From Haplosporangium gracile (lineage: Eukaryota; Mortierellomycota; Mortierellomycetes; Mortierellales; Mortierellaceae): 55,698 nt of DNA. The notes beneath the pieces were generated by a model. It saw only the letters and a program-made list of their open reading frames with translations. It did not search any database and was not told where the DNA came from. Shown piece by piece: positions 46,817 to 55,698 of this stretch. Where the stretch lies: assembly GCA_015499985.1 (NCBI GenBank), contig JAAAUF010000161.1, forward strand, positions 512 to 56,209. Direction: 5' to 3'. Positions within the stretch are counted from its first letter, which is position 1, and every line of letters begins with the position of its first letter. The translations under genes were made by a program, and so were the position numbers.

Positions 46817-47595
46817 TCAAGCCTGCCCATCGAGCTTCATCTCCTTGTTGGCCTTGTGGGCGAGTCTGACAAACTTTGTATGACGACCCAGGGCAACGAC
46901 ATTGTCTCCAACGCTGATCTCGACTGTGGTGTAGGCAAGGGTTCCTCCGACCTTGTCACAGCGAGAGTTCTATTGGTATACGAGTGGATAGCTTTGTCAG
47001 TGGTTTGTGCCAGGAGGACTGTAGGCATTATGAATTGGGACATATGTCAACCGGGAACTTACAATGGACAGCTTGTCACCGAGCTTGGCTCCGGAAACGA
47101 ATGAAACATTAAGATCTGTGGAGACACCGGTAGCATGCATATCCTCGGCGGCAATGGCCAATGATCCGCCGACATCAACGATGGTCGAGAGAAGACCTCC
47201 ATGGCAACCTCCCAAACGGTTCTATGAGCAGTTTCATTTATTTCAGTTGAAAAGAAGTGAATGTCAACCTCAAGCTTATTTCATTTTCAAGTATAAAGGA
47301 ATGGTTGAAGAAAAACGAAGATCTTACCAAGTGCTGAGGGGCGACATCAAGTTCGCACAGGCAAGATCCCTTGGTAGCAGATACCAACTTGAGCTGTTTG
47401 TAGACGATGAAAAAAGAAAAATCGGTCAATAAAGGAAGTATTACCAAGCTCAGTTGAACCCTTTTCTTGTCCAGTTGAGGTTGTGGAAGAGAAGAAAAAA
47501 AGAGTGAGACTTACGCCGGAAAGGGCATGAGCGTCGTATCCTCCCTGGCTCAAGAAGTTAGTCCAGACTCTCTTGACGTGTTGCAAAGCTGCCAT
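46817..47595 (-). CDS. Hotdog-fold acyl-CoA thioesterase (ACOT13/PaaI type)
   Basis: Exons in minus order are 47595-47515, 47393-47328, 47221-47063 and 46969-46817 (152 aa, all phase 0). Motifs: NRLGGCHGGLLSTIVDVGGSLA (active-site region with the Asp on the long helix; the usual HGG appears as CHGG), GVSTDLNVSFVSGAKLGD and KVGGTLAYTTVEISVGDN with a basic end. The family hydrolyses acyl-CoA; in eukaryotes ACOT13 (Them2) is small, tetrameric and mitochondrial or cytosolic. The N-terminus (AALQHVKRVWTNFLSQ) is a short amphipathic helix with no clear targeting peptide. The upstream region has a CACGTG site 171 bp before the start. Confidence 0.9.
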
Positions 47596-47765
47596 TGTAT
47601 AAAAAGATATTGAGGAGGAGGAATGAATGAGTGAAGAGAAGGGATGGAATGGAATGGAATGGAATGAGGAGAGAGAGAGAGTGGGGTAATGAATGTGAGA
47701 GCTGATCAGTTTTTTTTGTCCGGGGATCAGCTTTTTCAGGGACCTCTTTTTTCCCCAACGGACAT

Positions 47766-47771
47766 CACGTG
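47766..47771. promoter_or_regulatory. CACGTG E-box upstream of the thioesterase gene
   Basis: The perfect palindrome ATCACGTGGAC core lies 171 bp before the ATG on the minus strand, within promoter range. Function inferred only from the core motif. Confidence 0.25.
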
Positions 47772-47857
47772 GACAGCCTTTTGCGGTTCTCTTCTTTTTC
47801 TTCCCACGATGGTACTCGGTGTTAATGTACTTGCTACAGAGGTTTGATGAAGGCTCT

Positions 47858-47903
47858 GATGGATTTATTCATAACTAGATGATGGATTTATTCATAGCTA
47901 GAA
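47858..47903. repeat. Two tandem 23-bp copies
   Basis: GATGGATTTATTCATAACTAG is followed directly by a near-identical copy differing at two or so positions. Intergenic. Confidence 0.85.
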
Positions 47904-49621
47904 AACGCCAGTCGACTATGGTCTATGGGACGCCCAAGGTGACTTACTATGCTGTAGTCGAACAGCCTTGATTGCTTGTGCTTGAAATTCGATCAGTTGT
48001 TGTGTGACAGCAACGATAGTTGTTTGTTTGCTTATGTTAATTGTGTTTCTGCAAGCTCGTGAAAAGTGTGATTCACACACTTCCACACAGATTGTCCGCT
48101 ACGCTGGGTAAACAATCGAGTGAGATGGCAATAGCAATTATCTTCCTTGGATCTTTCCGAGCTCAGTGCTGAGGACGTGGGGATCAGTCAGCGGCAATGG
48201 ATCTGAACAAAGAAGGGGACGTATCTGCCACCCAAACACCATCCCATATCCTACTTCCAAGGATTTTTTATTTGTTTTTGGCTCTGCTTTGCTAATCGGC
48301 CACCTACACCTGCAGATTTTTCATTAAGAGTAGACAATCGTCATCACTCAATGGACTGGATAATGAAAGTTCATACTCTATATATGTTTGCGAGCGCCAT
48401 TTTCTTCATTTTAGCCATTAGAAGAGATAAAAAGGAGCAGACACGACATCGGTGCAGGCTTGGGTTTACGGATCGCGCGATCTTACTTGTTATTATCACG
48501 CTAGCATAAGCTACCAATAAAAGACGCCTAACGTGAGAGAGATTGAAGTCCACTTGTGGCCGTGTCATGTCATTGCGATTACAATTGCATTATTGTTTGA
48601 TTCGGATCAGTTTGCGAAGGGACACGCTACTTCATTCTTGGTTGGTGCAGGCATTATCGTGATTTCAGGGGTAAGAAGTGGCTCTCTCCGTGAAGAATTG
48701 AGTTGACTGTGTATGTATCGAGACATGCAGCCGAACTGGAGACAAGACTAGCGATTTGGATATTTGGATCACATCGAAAAGATAGCTATCATTAATCGCT
48801 AGCTCTCTCTCTCTCCAAGGAGGGAGGTAGCAGAGAAGGGTGCGGTATCATCATCCTCATTGTCCACAATGAGGGGACCCCGTCGGTGATTCGGGCGGGT
48901 GCTTTTTGTCACAAGGCTTGGAAAGGTTTTGTTGGCCCAGGCGAGCGAGTTTTATGAAAAACGAGTACCTAAACGGTGCAGCATGTATTATTGGATTTTT
49001 GATTTTGGCCTTGTAGGCACCTTGTCTTGTTCATTTTTCTTGTCGTTCTTTTCTTTTCCTGTCTTTTCCCTTTCTTTCTTCCTTTTCACTCCTGCCACCA
49101 ACATCCCTCCTCACATCACCAACACCCGCCACTTCTCCTGCTGTTCTCTTCTTCTTCCTCCTCCTCATCATCATCTTCTCCTTCTTCCTCACCACCAATC
49201 ACCCTCAAAAAAAAATACCCATTCACACCCGCCTCAACCCGACCCTCCTCTCGGCCCCCTCATCATCGGTACTAAACAACAACACTTTTGCACGCTTCCC
49301 TCTCATTGTGCCCCCTTCTTTCCCTCTCGCTCACTGCACTGAGATGTTGTTATTGTTGTTCGTAGTCCATATGGTCAGATGAACAACTTCAAAATACAAA
49401 AACAATACATACACATTACAACACAAGTGACAAAATCTCAACCCTGCCCCTGTCTTGACTCTCTCTTTGTCCCTTTTGTATTTATTAGCCCTCACGGTCT
49501 ATTCATAGCTCTTGTCTTTTTACTTTTCATACCTCTTTGTTCAGCGGGACAGCATCATCCAACACAACAACTTCCTCACACCTCCGCCCCCTCGCCATCA
49601 AAGCACACCCCTTCCTTCGCC

Positions 49622-54865
<5,244 letters not shown>

Positions 54866-55124
54866 TTTCTTTTTTAGTATTTTTTTTTTTCCACTAAGGA
54901 AGAAAGACCTACCCACCCTTGCACATAACATTAACCGAATCGGTCATAATAATAAAAAGTTTCCCGTGCTTTGTACAGTAATGTATTCGTGTGAAAAAGG
55001 ATCCTCTCCGTTTCTTTTATTTTTTTAAATTCTTCTTTCTTCCTCCTTCGCACGTCAAATTCTCCTTCCTCTTTTTTCTTTTCCTCTTTCTCGCCAAAAA
55101 AGTCATTTAACTCATTCACACACC

Positions 55125-55698
55125 ATGGCGCTTCTAGAGGCAAGTCGATGGAGTTAGAATGAGCTTCTTTTCCTTTAGCTAATGTTTTAACTCTCCGCAC
55201 GGACCAAGGTTAAACGCCTTTTTTTATGAATGATATCTCACCAAAAAGCACACTTCTCTTGACATGAATAATAAATCCAGATCGCGAGCTTCTTCCTGGC
55301 ACCGTTCATACGACTGATAGAACCACCTATCCGCCAGATTTGTGAGGCTGTCAACTCTCAAGCGCTTCGCCGAAAAGCCGTCCAGCTCGTCATCGCGGGT
55401 GTGGTGATGATCCTGTTGATTGGCGTATCACTGGTTGCGTACTTGTTGTTCTATTGGGCTTACATCCCGCGGCGTGGGCATATTGGACATGTCCATCTTC
55501 AGTATGATCAGTTTAGGTAAACAAAGCCGATGGAAGGAACTGCAGGGAAATGGAGAGTGCAGGTGTACTGTAATGTTTCTGTTTGGTCTAGAACGGATGG
55601 CGCTATTGTGCTGAGACCATGCTCTTTTATTTTGTAGGCCAACAGGGCAGCATTCGGGACCATCTGCGATTGTTGACTTTACTAGGGGCGGGCGATAC
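55125..55698 (+). CDS. SEI1: Seipin (lipid-droplet assembly protein), 5' part only
   Basis: Exons are 55125-55139, 55281-55516 and 55638 to the window edge. The first coding exon is five codons (MALLE) and ends at GAG/GCAAGT, a GC-AG intron; the ATG context ACACCATGG and in-phase acceptor support it. The protein continues FLAPFIRLIEPP, a long helix (VQLVIAGVVMILLIGVSLVAYLLFYWAY), then IPRRGHIGHVHLQYD, the typical entry into the lumenal beta-sandwich of seipin. Seipin is an ER membrane protein that forms a ring at ER-lipid droplet contacts and controls triglyceride nucleation. The second membrane helix and C-terminus lie beyond the window. Confidence 0.88.

Larger units (their letters stand above)
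47596..49621. other. Divergent intergenic region, thioesterase / PKC1
   Basis: About 2 kb without a supportable gene. It includes a GGAAT run (about 47646-47665), a 23-bp tandem duplication, an E-box near the thioesterase start, a CT-repeat (48803-48820) and a long pyrimidine-rich stretch (about 49020-49340) that is probably part of the PKC1 leader. Confidence 0.55.

Overview
The window is nuclear DNA of a filamentous fungus. Genes are split by many short GT-AG introns (mostly about 50-350 bp), carry poly-Gln/poly-Asn and Ser/Thr-rich tails, and include fungal hallmarks: VTC1, Pkc1 with HR1-C2-C1-C1-kinase order, a membrane-anchored GH17 glucanase and a YAT-type amino acid permease. The gene style and the secreted family whose mature end begins HSWADC suggest an early-diverging lineage such as Mortierellomycota; that is inference, not shown directly. 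All gene models were built by eye from splice sites, phase and protein logic. A 10-N assembly gap lies at 22105-22114.

Layout. 1-5823: a possible last exon of an upstream gene, then a large ankyrin/UBA scaffold gene whose 5' end is unclear. 5976-7460 (-): PQ-loop membrane protein. 8176-10284 (+): RNA polymerase III subunit RPC4/Rpc53. 10741-11172 (-): VTC1. 13166-16386 (-): two long ORFs that join in phase into a rhomboid-like membrane domain fused to a GT-A-like glycosyltransferase domain. 18332-20245 (+): GPI-anchored PLC-like phosphodiesterase. 23191-26054 (+): amino acid permease. 28416-33165 (+): two paralogous secreted proteins whose predicted mature N-terminus is histidine, like copper LPMOs. 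36943-39879 (+): type II membrane GH17 beta-1,3-glucanase. 40039-42428 (-): TilS-like tRNA(Ile)-lysidine synthetase. 42826-43006 (+): orphan coding fragment. 43254-45200 (-): BRCT protein, divergent from translin (45414-46700, +). 46817-47595 (-): ACOT13-like hotdog thioesterase. 49622-54865 (+): Pkc1. 55125 to the right edge (+): start of seipin.

Functional themes are inferred. Pkc1, the GH17 enzyme, the GPI-anchored phosphodiesterase and the secreted LPMO-like pair point to the cell wall and surface. VTC1, the PQ-loop protein and the permease are vacuolar or plasma-membrane transport functions. RPC4, TilS, translin and the BRCT protein concern RNA and DNA. The 20.2-36.9 kb interval is unusually gene-poor, with intergenic stretches of 2.4-3.8 kb around the permease and the secreted pair. 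The two observations most worth following are the rhomboid-pseudoprotease/glycosyltransferase fusion and the N-terminal-His secreted paralogs.
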